In this document: in pieces, positions 1 to 8,695 of the stretch
Layout of the letters: each line of letters starts with the position of its first letter
Numbering within the stretch: the stretch's first letter is position 1
NCBI GenBank assembly: GCA_013001965.1
Contig: JABDLA010000066.1
Span: 1-44,853, forward strand
Source: Flavobacteriaceae bacterium
GTDB lineage: Bacteria > Bacteroidota > Bacteroidia > Flavobacteriales > Flavobacteriaceae
DNA: 44,853 nt
Direction of reading: 5' to 3'
Made by a program: the position numbers and the translations under genes
The notes under the pieces: model-generated
Told to the model about the DNA's origin: nothing
What the model saw: the letters and a program-made list of their open reading frames with translations, nothing else
Database searches by the model: none

Positions 1-150
1 AGTAATCACTTGCGATTAGTGATATCGATTAAAAAGGAAGCATATCGTGAACTCATCAGTTCTAATAATATGGTTCAAAAGTTTTCATATGGGTATTACA
101 ATCATAGGATAAAGAATGATATATTTAGTGCAACTCAACAAAATTCATGA
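1..150 (+). CDS. C-terminal fragment of an unidentified protein (5' end outside window)
   Basis: Reading frame 1 is open from the first base to the TGA at 148-150 and gives 49 residues, with no start inside the window. The TGA overlaps the ATG of the next gene as ATGA (147-150), the arrangement typical of translationally coupled genes, and this is the main reason to believe the fragment is real. The residues are polar and basic and show no motif I recognise. Context suggests a polysaccharide-biosynthesis gene, but I assign no function. Confidence 0.5.
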   Translation, partial: SNHLRLVISIKKEAYRELISSNNMVQKFSYGYYNHRIKNDIFSATQQNS

Positions 151-1505
151 ACGAGAACAATAAATATGTGGGAGCTGTAATTCTCCATATTGCCATTGGG
201 GTATTACTATTTTTATTTGGAGAAGGTCTGGCCAAGATCTTTTTTTTCCTCATTGTTCTATATTTCATGATACGAATTGTGTTTTCAGATCATAAGGTTA
301 AAACCCAGGAAGTATTGCTGGCCTGTGCCTATTTTACCGGCGCTGAGGTCTTGTTCAGGATGACCAAAGGAGGAATATCTTATGAAGCCTCCAAGTATTT
401 GGTGATATTATTTATGGTCATAGGGATGTTTTATAAGGGATTATCGGGCAAGGGCTATCCATATTTCTTTTATTTAATTGCCTTGGTACCCGGTATAATT
501 GTAGCATCTATGTCCTTAAGTTATACGGCAAATTTCAGGACCAATATTGCCTTTGTATTAAGTGGGCCTGTTTGCCTGGGTATTGCCACCTTGTTTTGTT
601 ATGACCGGAAGATCAGCCATAAACAACTGCTTGATATTCTCCTGTATATCGCATTGCCTTCCATTGCGATGACTGTGTATCTTTTCCTGTATAACCCGAG
701 TATAAAGGAAACACTATCTGGAACAGCTTCAAATTCGGCGACATCCGGTGGATTTGGGCCTAATCAAGTGAGTACAGCACTTGGTTTGGGAATGTTTGTG
801 ATGGTTGTCCGAATTTTTTTAAAGTCGCCAACCTTTTGGTTAAAAATATTGAACATTGTACTCTTAGGGGCAATGACCTTCAGGGCGATTGTGACCTTTA
901 GTCGCGGTGGCGTATTCGCCGCTGCCATTGTGGTAATTGCGTTTTTAATGACCTTGGTTTATCGTTCATCACTCCAGCAAAAAGGTCAGATCATAGGATC
1001 GACATTCTTGTTTATTTTTGCAATTTCCATTGCCTGGTTCATAAGTTCAAATCAAACCGAGGGCATGATCGATAAGCGTTATGCGAATCAAAGTTCTAAG
1101 GGTATAGAAAAAGAAGATTTGACAACTGGGCGGATCGAGCTTTTTAAAGAAGAAATTGCAGGATTTCTGAGTAGTCCCTTTTGGGGTATTGGAGCGAGCA
1201 GAATTAAAAATATAAGGGTAGAGACCAGCGGACAACATTTACCATCGCACAATGAAATTGGGCGTCTATTATCCGAACATGGGTTTTTAGGGATCATCAT
1301 TCTTATGATCCTTATTATTAAACCGCTTTCTTATCGGGCCAATAATAAAAGAAATTATTTCTTTTATGCCTTTATGGCCTTCTGGTTCGCAACAATAAAT
1401 CATTCTGGAATGCGGATTGCCGCACCTTCACTTTTATATGCTTTCGCACTTTTAAATGTAATACATGAGAAAAATCCTTTACATAGGAAACAACTTAAAA
1501 ACTAA
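147..1505 (+). CDS. O-antigen ligase / polymerase-like membrane protein (Wzy_C / RfaL type)
   Basis: This 452-residue polytopic inner-membrane protein has roughly ten or more hydrophobic segments. It carries the TFSRGG signature near residue 250 that is common in the O-antigen ligase/polymerase superfamily (PF04932). A large periplasmic loop follows at about residues 300-375, with the family-typical sequence LPSHNE before the last membrane segments. Such proteins join lipid-linked glycans to lipid A or polymerise repeat units at the periplasmic face. Its neighbours are a GT4 glycosyltransferase and an initiating sugar transferase, which fits. The sequence alone cannot separate ligase from polymerase. 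It overlaps the upstream fragment by 4 bases and the downstream gene by 41 bases, so the three are surely cotranscribed. Confidence 0.82.
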   Translation: MNENNKYVGAVILHIAIGVLLFLFGEGLAKIFFFLIVLYFMIRIVFSDHKVKTQEVLLACAYFTGAEVLFRMTKGGISYEASKYLVILFMVIGMFYKGLSGKGYPYFFYLIALVPGIIVASMSLSYTANFRTNIAFVLSGPVCLGIATLFCYDRKISHKQLLDILLYIALPSIAMTVYLFLYNPSIKETLSGTASNSATSGGFGPNQVSTALGLGMFVMVVRIFLKSPTFWLKILNIVLLGAMTFRAIVTFSRGGVFAAAIVVIAFLMTLVYRSSLQQKGQIIGSTFLFIFAISIAWFISSNQTEGMIDKRYANQSSKGIEKEDLTTGRIELFKEEIAGFLSSPFWGIGASRIKNIRVETSGQHLPSHNEIGRLLSEHGFLGIIILMILIIKPLSYRANNKRNYFFYAFMAFWFATINHSGMRIAAPSLLYAFALLNVIHEKNPLHRKQLKN

Positions 1506-2475
1506 AAATGCTAATATTTCTTCGATTCAGGCACTGGGAGGTTTTTTGGAACAGGAAGGATTTAAAATGTATTATAGTTCAAGCCAACTGAACAAAATTG
1601 CAAGAATGATCGATATGATCATAACTTTAATGAAGTATAAAAATAAAGTCGATTATGTAATTATTGATACTTATAGCACTCGGAATTTTTATTATGCCCT
1701 GTTAATTAGTCAGTTGTGTAGAATATTTAATATAAAATATATTCCAAATCTCAACGGGGGAAATCTACCGGCACGATTGAACAAGCATCCCGGTTTATGC
1801 AATTTGATTTTTAAAAATTCCTACATCAATGTATCACCTTCTTTTTATTTGAAAGATGAATTTTATAATCATGGACATACCAATGTAAAATATATTCCAA
1901 ATGCTATTGAAATTAAAAATTATGATTTCAGAGAAAAATCTTTTGACAAAATAAAATTGCTTTGGGTACGCTCATTTTCACAGATTTATAACCCAAAATT
2001 AGCGGTTAGAGTCCTAAAAAAATTAACTGATCTAGGTTTCGAAACAGAACTTTGTATGGTTGGACCAGATAGCGATGGCAGTTTGAAGTCTGTAAAGGAG
2101 TTGGCAAAAAGCTTGGATGTAAAGGTTAAATTCACTGGAAAATTAGATAAAAAAGACTGGATCGAACTGGCAAAAGATTACAATATATTTATTAACACAA
2201 CCAACTTCGACAATACGCCTGTAAGTGTCATAGAAGCTATGGCTTTGGGCCTTTCCGTTGTTTCAACCAACGTAGGAGGTGTGCCTTATTTGGTGCAAGA
2301 TCATTATGAAGGCATTCTTGTAGAAAAGAACAATCTCGATGGCATGGTTCAGGCCATTTTAAATATCGTTATTGACCAAAATTTCGCAAATGAAATTGCC
2401 AGAAATGCCAGAAAAAAGGTGGAGCAATTTGATTGGGGGATGGTAAAACGAGCCTGGTTAGATGTTCTTGTTTAA
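1465..2475 (+). CDS. GT4-family glycosyltransferase
   Basis: This 336-residue protein has a two-domain GT-B architecture. The N-terminal half begins with the Rossmann-like start MRKILYIGN. The C-terminal nucleotide-sugar domain carries NTPVSVIEAMALGLSVVST followed by NVGGVP at about residues 245-275, the donor-binding motif of GT4 enzymes. In the usual E-x7-E pair the first acidic residue is Asp here and the second is the Glu of VIEAM. It probably adds a sugar to a lipid-linked glycan at the cytoplasmic face; donor and acceptor cannot be read from sequence. The start is an ATG inside the end of the upstream gene. The residues before the first hydrophobic strand look genuine, so the 41-base overlap appears real. 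Confidence 0.85.
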   Translation: MRKILYIGNNLKTKNANISSIQALGGFLEQEGFKMYYSSSQLNKIARMIDMIITLMKYKNKVDYVIIDTYSTRNFYYALLISQLCRIFNIKYIPNLNGGNLPARLNKHPGLCNLIFKNSYINVSPSFYLKDEFYNHGHTNVKYIPNAIEIKNYDFREKSFDKIKLLWVRSFSQIYNPKLAVRVLKKLTDLGFETELCMVGPDSDGSLKSVKELAKSLDVKVKFTGKLDKKDWIELAKDYNIFINTTNFDNTPVSVIEAMALGLSVVSTNVGGVPYLVQDHYEGILVEKNNLDGMVQAILNIVIDQNFANEIARNARKKVEQFDWGMVKRAWLDVLV

Positions 2476-2534
2476 GGTTTTAAGGAGAACTTTAATGCAA
2501 ATTATCTTTATATTAGCCATAACCTAAGAATGAA

Positions 2535-3923
2535 ATGGCTTCTGATAGAAGAATTAATTTTGAAATATCTGAGCGTAAGATTCTATTGCGCATTTGCGAT
2601 ATTCTGTTTGTTTTAGGAGGCCTTCATCTCATAGGGTCTTACTTCGATTTTGACTATTTCACACTAACACGGGAAAATTGGTATTGGTCATTAGTTCTGG
2701 CTGTTTATATCACCTTAATAGGTACTGTTTTTGAGCTTTATGATCTGCAGTCTTCCAGCAAGTTGGATATCACCTTTAAAAATGTTGTATTAACCAGCTC
2801 GGTCACTGTATTGTTCTATCTCTTAACGCCTTTTTTCACACCTTTTTTACCGGAAAAGCGGATTGAGATCATCTATTTCTATTTGACCATTTTAATCGCT
2901 ATCTTTTTATGGCGAATCATTTATCTTTCCCTATTTAGCTCACCACGTTTTTACAAAAAAGTGTTGCTTATAGGAGAAGTATCCCACATCAAATCCATGA
3001 TTAAGTCATTTGCAGAAATTGACCCGAATTACGATATTATTGGATTTATCAATAGTGAAACTAACAGTGACTTGAAATTAGAGGGTATCGAGGAGTTTGA
3101 TTCACAGGACCTCATTAATATTGTCGCCGATTACAAAATTTCAGAGATCGTCGTAGCAAGTTATAACCCTGACGCCATTACCCCCCAACTCTATAACAGC
3201 TTGATCACCTTGTTAGAAAGCGGTCATGTGATTAGAGAATATACACAGGTGTATGAGAGTTTGGTGCATCGTATTCCGGTTCAGTTTGTTGGAAAGGATT
3301 TTTATAAATATTTTCCATTCAGCCGAAGTAATCAAAACAAATTATATCAATTCTTTAGCAGAACATTAGATGTCATTGTGTCCTTAGTAGGCTTGATCAT
3401 CGGAATCATATTAACGCCTTTTATCATCATCGGGAATTTAATTGGGAATAAAGGCCCTTTATTATATAAGCAGGATCGCGTAGGAAAGAATGGAGAACAT
3501 TTTCAAATTATTAAATTCCGAACCATGGTTATTAATGCTGAAGCTAAAGGTGCGAAATGGGCAGAGGCAAATGACAGCCGGGTGACGCCCTTTGGCCGTT
3601 TCCTTAGGAATACAAGACTGGATGAGATTCCTCAATTCATTAATGTTCTCAATGGTGAAATGGCACTTATTGGCCCAAGGCCCGAACGCCCATTTTTTGT
3701 AAACGAATTATCGAAGGTCATTCCATTCTATGAAACACGACACATCATAAAACCCGGTCTTACCGGATGGGCACAGGTGAAAATGCGATATGGATCATCT
3801 GTAGAAGACAGCTTAATAAAATTGCAGTATGACCTCTTCTATATAAAAAGACGAAGTTTCTTCCTAGATGTTAACGTCATTGTAAAGACGATCAGTACGA
3901 TACTCTATTATCGTGGACAATAA
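2535..3923 (+). CDS. Polyprenyl-phosphate sugar-1-phosphate transferase (WcaJ/WbaP-like)
   Basis: This 462-residue membrane enzyme transfers a sugar-1-phosphate from a nucleotide sugar to undecaprenyl phosphate, the first step of exopolysaccharide or O-antigen assembly. The N-terminal half has four predicted membrane segments (about residues 15-135). A CoA-binding-like Rossmann domain follows (about 140-250, beginning KVLLIGE), then a re-entrant hydrophobic segment near 275-300. The C-terminal bacterial sugar transferase domain (PF02397) contains LLYKQDRVGKNG, FRTM, LDEIPQFINVL, GPRPERP and KPGLTGWAQV. The length is normal for the family. An ATG at 2530 lies in another frame, so 2535 is the start. 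It sits 59 bases after the glycosyltransferase in the same direction. Substrate specificity is not decidable here. Confidence 0.93.
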   Translation: MASDRRINFEISERKILLRICDILFVLGGLHLIGSYFDFDYFTLTRENWYWSLVLAVYITLIGTVFELYDLQSSSKLDITFKNVVLTSSVTVLFYLLTPFFTPFLPEKRIEIIYFYLTILIAIFLWRIIYLSLFSSPRFYKKVLLIGEVSHIKSMIKSFAEIDPNYDIIGFINSETNSDLKLEGIEEFDSQDLINIVADYKISEIVVASYNPDAITPQLYNSLITLLESGHVIREYTQVYESLVHRIPVQFVGKDFYKYFPFSRSNQNKLYQFFSRTLDVIVSLVGLIIGIILTPFIIIGNLIGNKGPLLYKQDRVGKNGEHFQIIKFRTMVINAEAKGAKWAEANDSRVTPFGRFLRNTRLDEIPQFINVLNGEMALIGPRPERPFFVNELSKVIPFYETRHIIKPGLTGWAQVKMRYGSSVEDSLIKLQYDLFYIKRRSFFLDVNVIVKTISTILYYRGQ

Positions 3924-3931
3924 TAGTAGTC

Positions 3932-5113
3932 TTAATTTTGCCTTGCCTTCGAATTAATATGCGAGATTAAAAATACATATCGAATAGCTAGGGCGATTAG
4001 AAAAGGGATTATTCCAATAGCATACACCTGAACACCGATGAGCCAATGTAGTGTCAAAAGACATAATAAGATTACCAATAACTTTAAATATTTACCTAAC
4101 CAAAGCCTAAGCTTGTTTTTAAAAAGCTGGCCGAACACGATCAAATTTAGCGGGAAGGCCCATAATAGATTATAGTTAAATGCCGTGGCTGTATGATCGG
4201 TAGCGAACCATAACAATAAGATGACCACTCCAACAATCCCGGTAAATGTAAATACAAGGACATCCACCCATTTTGATCTTCGTTTTTTCTTAAAATCAAG
4301 ATAAGTAATCAATACGAGCAGAATGCTCATTAGGCCGATAATGAATAGTGGACTTAAAAACCAGTTTGATGATGTGCCAATATCTTTTTTATGATAGAGA
4401 ACCTCAGAAGACTTTACCAAAGGGTTTGAATTTGTTCGTTTCGCTTCATCAAAAAACAGATAAATGTATTCGGGGAGATACATATGCTCATATGCTGTGG
4501 CTTCCTTGTCGATGACAGATCCCAGGGCAAGGTCAATACCAAATGCTCCCCAGCTATTCCGATCAACGTGATCATGAATCAACGCCCGAAATGATTTCTG
4601 CTGAAAATCGTTTGGTGCTCTAAATTCAACATCATTAATTAGAACATCTTCTATGACATCTCTGATTTTTGTGGCACAGTTATCAAAAAAGAAATCGTAT
4701 AAATAATAACGATTTTCGGGCTTATGATTTTCCAGTAAATAATCGAACAATTGTTGTTTTTCAGGCTGGGATAAATTTAAAACCTGCTCTTTGATGGTTC
4801 TGTTTTGACCTGAATATCCGGCGAAGAAATCATCAAAATAATTCAATCCCATTTTATAGTTCAATTTTCCCTGGGCAAATTTTGTATAGAAATTCGGGGC
4901 ATTGAAATCGTAAACACCATAATTGTAAACAAGGTCGTATCCAAGATTGTTGTCCTTAATTCGAAAGGCGTTATGGCCAAATGCATCATTCAGGGACAAA
5001 CCGGGACCAACTGTTAGTACACTAATTTCAGCATCATTGCTAAGCTGATGATCCTGCGCTTGTACAAAAAAGGAAAAGGAGATTAAAGCGAGTAGCGATA
5101 GTTTTATTTTCAT
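3932..5113 (-). CDS. DUF4105 / Lnb-type protein, candidate lipoprotein N-acyltransferase
   Basis: This 393-residue protein starts with a signal peptide ending near VQAQ (about residue 20). A periplasmic domain of the DUF4105 type (PF13387, now named after Lnb) follows and contains AFGHNAF with His47 and FFDNCATK with Cys146, a plausible papain-like His/Cys pair. The C-terminal third (about 253-390) has four or five hydrophobic segments. From family knowledge, the Bacteroides protein Lnb N-acylates lipoproteins in bacteria lacking classical Lnt; transfer of that function to this protein is inference. It is encoded just downstream of a PorV/PorQ-like gene on the same strand (14-base gap) and convergent with the polysaccharide cluster (8-base gap). 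Orthology to Lnb rather than to another DUF4105 clade is not settled. Confidence 0.7.
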   Translation of the reverse strand: MKIKLSLLALISFSFFVQAQDHQLSNDAEISVLTVGPGLSLNDAFGHNAFRIKDNNLGYDLVYNYGVYDFNAPNFYTKFAQGKLNYKMGLNYFDDFFAGYSGQNRTIKEQVLNLSQPEKQQLFDYLLENHKPENRYYLYDFFFDNCATKIRDVIEDVLINDVEFRAPNDFQQKSFRALIHDHVDRNSWGAFGIDLALGSVIDKEATAYEHMYLPEYIYLFFDEAKRTNSNPLVKSSEVLYHKKDIGTSSNWFLSPLFIIGLMSILLVLITYLDFKKKRRSKWVDVLVFTFTGIVGVVILLLWFATDHTATAFNYNLLWAFPLNLIVFGQLFKNKLRLWLGKYLKLLVILLCLLTLHWLIGVQVYAIGIIPFLIALAIRYVFLISHINSKARQN

Positions 5114-5126
5114 CCTTGGTCTTTAA

Positions 5127-6197
5127 CTATCTAAAAATACTAAAATCTAATTTTAATGAAAATACATTGGAATACAAGGCTGCACTTTGGTCACCTATAT
5201 CCGTGAAGGCATAATCCAGTTGAATACCACGATATTTAAAACCAACGCCAAAACTCGGTTGGAAAGTAAGTGACTCCGAATTATCAATTTGAAGTTCGTT
5301 TTGAAAATTCCCTAAGCCGCCTCGCAAAAATACCAGATCGGTATATCCAAATTCAAAGCCTAAAGCCGGATTAACACTAACGAATGAAGTTGAAATAAGA
5401 TCATTATTTTCTTCAAATCGCATAATCAGATCCAATTCGGTTCTTAACGTATAATCATAATTAAACTCGAAGGTTTTAGCAACTCCAATTTGAATTTTTG
5501 GCAAGGTCAATTCGGTTCCGGAAGGTGCCTCCTGGTTTTGACCCTCAATGGCGTTTTGGATATCGGCCAATTTTTCTTCATCAATTGCCCAGGCATTAAA
5601 AGTAGTCGTTATATCTCTTGCCATCAATCCGATATACCAACTATTGTCTGAATGAAATTGAATTCCAAAGTCTAAACCAAATCCCCATGAAGACGCAAAA
5701 TCTCCAATAACACGCCTTATTATTTTAGCATTTACGCCATAATTCAAGCCTGGTACCGGAAGTCGTCTGGAGTAGGAAAATGTTAAACCGTAGTCGGCGG
5801 CCGAAAACAGATTGATATTATCATAATTCACATTGCCTTCTTCATCAATAAGTTGAGTAGTGTCCAGTATATCATCAACACCAAATCGAATAATAGAAAT
5901 ACCTACTGCACTTTGATCATCCAATGGCATGGCATATGCAGCGTAGTTATAATTGGCAATATTCGCAAAATAACTGGAATGCATTAATCCGAGTTGATTG
6001 TCTTCAAGCTGAACCAATCCCGCCGGATTCCAATATCCCGAATTCACATCACCCGAATAGGCCACCACAGCATTGGCCATACCCAAAGCAGCGGCATCCA
6101 CGCCAATATTCATAAATTCATTGGAATATTTTCTGGTGGTTTGTGCGAAAGATAATGCAGAACTCAATAACAGCACTAAAAGTACGGTCTTTTTCAA
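5127..6197 (-). CDS. PorV/PorQ-family outer-membrane beta-barrel protein
   Basis: This 356-residue protein begins with a clear signal peptide (MKKTVLLVLLLSS...SFAQ). The mature part shows the PorV/PorQ (UPF0164) pattern: AAALGMANAVVAYSGDVNS then WNPAGL near the N-terminus, followed by alternating amphipathic strands and ending in an aromatic residue pair typical of barrels. PorV is the T9SS shuttle protein and PorQ anchors the sortase complex; which role, if any, this paralogue has is unclear. I placed the start at a TTG (minus-strand codon at 6197-6195) because it gives a perfect signal peptide. The open frame runs to 6344, but that extension is unlike a signal sequence and would overlap the divergent pssA gene. 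Two T9SS cargo proteins occur elsewhere in the window. Confidence 0.78.
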   Translation of the reverse strand: MKKTVLLVLLLSSALSFAQTTRKYSNEFMNIGVDAAALGMANAVVAYSGDVNSGYWNPAGLVQLEDNQLGLMHSSYFANIANYNYAAYAMPLDDQSAVGISIIRFGVDDILDTTQLIDEEGNVNYDNINLFSAADYGLTFSYSRRLPVPGLNYGVNAKIIRRVIGDFASSWGFGLDFGIQFHSDNSWYIGLMARDITTTFNAWAIDEEKLADIQNAIEGQNQEAPSGTELTLPKIQIGVAKTFEFNYDYTLRTELDLIMRFEENNDLISTSFVSVNPALGFEFGYTDLVFLRGGLGNFQNELQIDNSESLTFQPSFGVGFKYRGIQLDYAFTDIGDQSAALYSNVFSLKLDFSIFR

Positions 6198-6244
6198 ATG
6201 CAAAATTTTTACAAATATGCGTATTATTTTCAACCTATTAAACT

Positions 6245-6252
6245 CAAAAATA
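6245..6252 (-). promoter_or_regulatory. Possible -7 element for the PorV/PorQ-like gene
   Basis: The minus strand reads TATTTTTG here, matching the Bacteroidota -7 consensus TAnnTTTG, 47 bases before the TTG start. No good TTG is seen at the expected -33 distance, so the assignment is tentative. Confidence 0.3.
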
Positions 6253-6325
6253 AAATAGATATTGCCCATTTGTTGTTTTAGACGTAAATAGTTTGTTATT
6301 TTTACTTCTACTAAAAACCGCTTGT

Positions 6326-7066
6326 TTGAAAAGGCATATTCCAAACTTTATTACGCTATTAAATCTATTCTCCGGAAGCATTGCCGTTCTCTTTGCTGTC
6401 AATGGAAATATGAAAATGACAGCTTTATTCGTGTTTCTTGGAATCTTTTTTGATTTTTTCGACGGTCTTCTGGCTCGAAAACTTAAAGTTGAAAGCGAAT
6501 TGGGCCTTCAACTGGATTCGTTGGCTGATATGGTGACAAGTGGATTGGTTCCCGGTATCGTCATGTTTAAATTATTTGAAATGACCCTAACCCAATCCAA
6601 TTCATGGGGAATTTCAAATGACTTTACACTTGGTATGGAATGGTCAGGGATTAATCTCCCATTATTGCCATTTTTTGGGTTATTGATCACTCTGGCATCG
6701 GCTATGCGCCTGGCACGATTTAACATTGCTGTGAATCAGAAAGACAGCTTTTTAGGCCTGCCAACACCGGCGAATGCATTGCTTATCCTGTCTTTTCCAT
6801 TGATCATGGAATATCACGGGAATGACATGATGAATGAAATTATATTGAATAAGTGGTTCCTTATTCTTGTAACAATTACAAGTTGTTTCTTGTTAAATGC
6901 TAAATTAAATTTATTGGCTTTAAAATTTAAGAACTGGTCGTTTAAAGACAACGCGGCGCGCTATATGCTTATCATTTTATCTGCCATCTTGCTTATCATT
7001 TTTAAATTTGCTGCCATTCCTCTTATCATATTACTCTATATTGGTATTTCTCTTCTGAATAAATAA
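6326..7066 (+). CDS. pssA: CDP-diacylglycerol--serine O-phosphatidyltransferase
   Basis: This enzyme makes phosphatidylserine from CDP-diacylglycerol and serine, the precursor of phosphatidylethanolamine, in the inner membrane. The CDP-alcohol phosphotransferase signature is complete: DGLLAR, then eight residues, G, three residues, D, three residues, D (from FFDGLLARK to DSLADM). The 246 residues form about eight hydrophobic segments, as in the bacterial PssA type. The best start is the TTG at 6326, giving MKRHIPNFITLLNLFSG, the usual N-terminus of this family. An earlier in-frame TTG at 6293 would add an unlikely leader. It is divergent from the PorV-like gene with 128 bases between starts. 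TerC follows after 8 bases, probably in the same operon. Confidence 0.93.
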   Translation: MKRHIPNFITLLNLFSGSIAVLFAVNGNMKMTALFVFLGIFFDFFDGLLARKLKVESELGLQLDSLADMVTSGLVPGIVMFKLFEMTLTQSNSWGISNDFTLGMEWSGINLPLLPFFGLLITLASAMRLARFNIAVNQKDSFLGLPTPANALLILSFPLIMEYHGNDMMNEIILNKWFLILVTITSCFLLNAKLNLLALKFKNWSFKDNAARYMLIILSAILLIIFKFAAIPLIILLYIGISLLNK

Positions 7067-7074
7067 TTACTATT

Positions 7075-7866
7075 ATGATTGAAAATATTTTCACCCTGCT
7101 GATGCTCATTTTGTTACAAGCAGTTTTGGGCTTTGATAATCTGCTTTATATTTCGTTGGAAAGTAAAAACGCACCTCAGGAAAAACAGGCATACGTAAGG
7201 AAAATTGGAATATTGTTGGCCATCGTGTTAAGGATAGTCTTGCTTTTCGTCCTATTAAAGGTGATTGACCTTTTTCAGAATCCGGTGATTAAATTGCCTT
7301 TTGAAGGTGTTGCTGAAGGACAATTCAATGTTCATAGTTTAATTGTTTTAGCAGGGGGGATATTTATAATATATACAGCCATGAAGGAGATCTGGCATAT
7401 GGTTGCTATACCTGAAATTGATACCGATGTACAACATCGTGGCAAAAGTTCGATGAATAAAGTAATTGCCATGATCGTTATCATGAATATTGTCTTTTCT
7501 TTCGATTCTATTTTAAGCGCAATGGCACTGACCGATGTGTTTTGGGTCATGGCTACTGCTATAATTATTGGTGGACTGCTAATGATCTGGCTTTCTGATC
7601 GCGTTGCCAATTTTCTCGAGCGCAATAGAATGTACGAGGTTCTGGGATTATTTATTTTATTTATTGTAGGAGTGATGTTGCTAACCGAAGGTGGTCACCT
7701 GGCGCATTTAAAACTATTTGACAATGCTATTATTCCAATGAGCAAAACAACATTCTACTTCGTTATTGGGATTCTAGTGATTACCGATATTGTTCAGGGC
7801 AGATATCAGAAAAAATTAATTGCTGAACAGGACGCCCAATTAGAAAAGGAAAATAAGGAAACTTAA
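7075..7866 (+). CDS. TerC-family integral membrane protein
   Basis: This 263-residue protein has about seven hydrophobic segments. Conserved acidic residues lie inside membrane helices: [10 protein letters not shown] near residue 22 and [12 protein letters not shown] near 145, the TerC-family (PF03741) duplicated signature. Family members have been linked to tellurite resistance and, more recently, to manganese export and metal loading of exported proteins; the substrate here is unknown. It starts 8 bases after pssA. Its stop codon sits within the palindrome TTAA (7863-7866), which also provides the stop of the convergent lptB. Confidence 0.82.
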   Translation: MIENIFTLLMLILLQAVLGFDNLLYISLESKNAPQEKQAYVRKIGILLAIVLRIVLLFVLLKVIDLFQNPVIKLPFEGVAEGQFNVHSLIVLAGGIFIIYTAMKEIWHMVAIPEIDTDVQHRGKSSMNKVIAMIVIMNIVFSFDSILSAMALTDVFWVMATAIIIGGLLMIWLSDRVANFLERNRMYEVLGLFILFIVGVMLLTEGGHLAHLKLFDNAIIPMSKTTFYFVIGILVITDIVQGRYQKKLIAEQDAQLEKENKET

Positions 7867-8603
7867 AATTCCAACTTCTTTTTCCGCAATTCAAAGTTTT
7901 GTCCGAGATAGACTTTCCGGACCATATCATCTTCAGCCAGTTCCTCAGGTTTTCCGGCTTTAAGGATGCTGCCCTCAAACATTAAATAGGTGCGGTCCGT
8001 TATGGCCAGTGTTTCCTGGACATTATGATCGGTTATTAATATTCCGATATTCTTTTTAGTGAGTTTCGCCACTATACGCTGAATATCCTCAACAGCAACA
8101 GGGTCAACACCGGCAAATGGTTCGTCGAGCAGAATAAAATTTGGACTAGTAGCAAGAGCCCGGGCAATTTCAGTTCGTCGTCGTTCACCTCCAGATAATA
8201 GATCACCACGGTTCTTTCGTATATGGCCAAGTCCAAATTCCTCTATTAAAGATTCCATTTTATCAACTTGTTCCTTTTTTGAGAGCTTTGTTAATTGAAG
8301 CACACTTAAAATATTGTCCTCAATACTTAATTTCCTGAAAACCGATGCTTCCTGGGCTAGATACCCAATACCATTTTGAGCTCGTCTGTACATGGGATAT
8401 TTAGTGATCTCCGTATCATCGATGAAAATGCGTCCACCGTTGGGTTTAATAAGTCCAACAATCATATAAAAGCAAGTTGTTTTACCGGCACCGTTTGGAC
8501 CTAATAATCCAACGATCTCCCCCTGATTCACAGTTAGGGAAACATCTTGCACGACCTTTCGGCCGCTATAAGATTTCATTAAATTATCTGCTCTTAAGAT
8601 CAT
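7863..8603 (-). CDS. lptB: LPS export ABC transporter ATP-binding protein LptB
   Basis: This 246-residue ATPase energises LptB2FG, which extracts LPS from the inner membrane and drives it across the Lpt bridge. Visible motifs are Walker A GPNGAGKT (35-42), Q-loop YLAQEASVF, signature LSGGE (136-140), Walker B ILLDEP (157-162) and the switch His in ITDHNVQET. The combination LSGGERRR plus DEPFAGVDP plus [14 protein letters not shown] is characteristic of LptB rather than of generic importers. It is followed on the same strand by nothing but the convergent terC. tatC and kpsF lie upstream on the same strand, and kpsF supplies the Kdo part of LPS. Confidence 0.93.
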   Translation of the reverse strand: MILRADNLMKSYSGRKVVQDVSLTVNQGEIVGLLGPNGAGKTTCFYMIVGLIKPNGGRIFIDDTEITKYPMYRRAQNGIGYLAQEASVFRKLSIEDNILSVLQLTKLSKKEQVDKMESLIEEFGLGHIRKNRGDLLSGGERRRTEIARALATSPNFILLDEPFAGVDPVAVEDIQRIVAKLTKKNIGILITDHNVQETLAITDRTYLMFEGSILKAGKPEELAEDDMVRKVYLGQNFELRKKKLEF

Positions 8604-8695
8604 ATTAAGTATATCAACGCCAAAAGTAAGAATTTCATATACAACTTACTTTCAAGCTGTCGTATTTTATTAAAAGATTAACCAAACAGCCAAAA

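Noticed and set aside
2530-2534. ATG at 2530 as the start of the sugar transferase
   Set aside because: It is in another frame that does not lead into the conserved protein; the correct frame begins at 2535.
6198-6344. N-terminal extension of the PorV/PorQ-like reading frame to an ATG at 6344
   Set aside because: It would add 49 residues in front of a perfect signal peptide and overlap the start of the divergent pssA.
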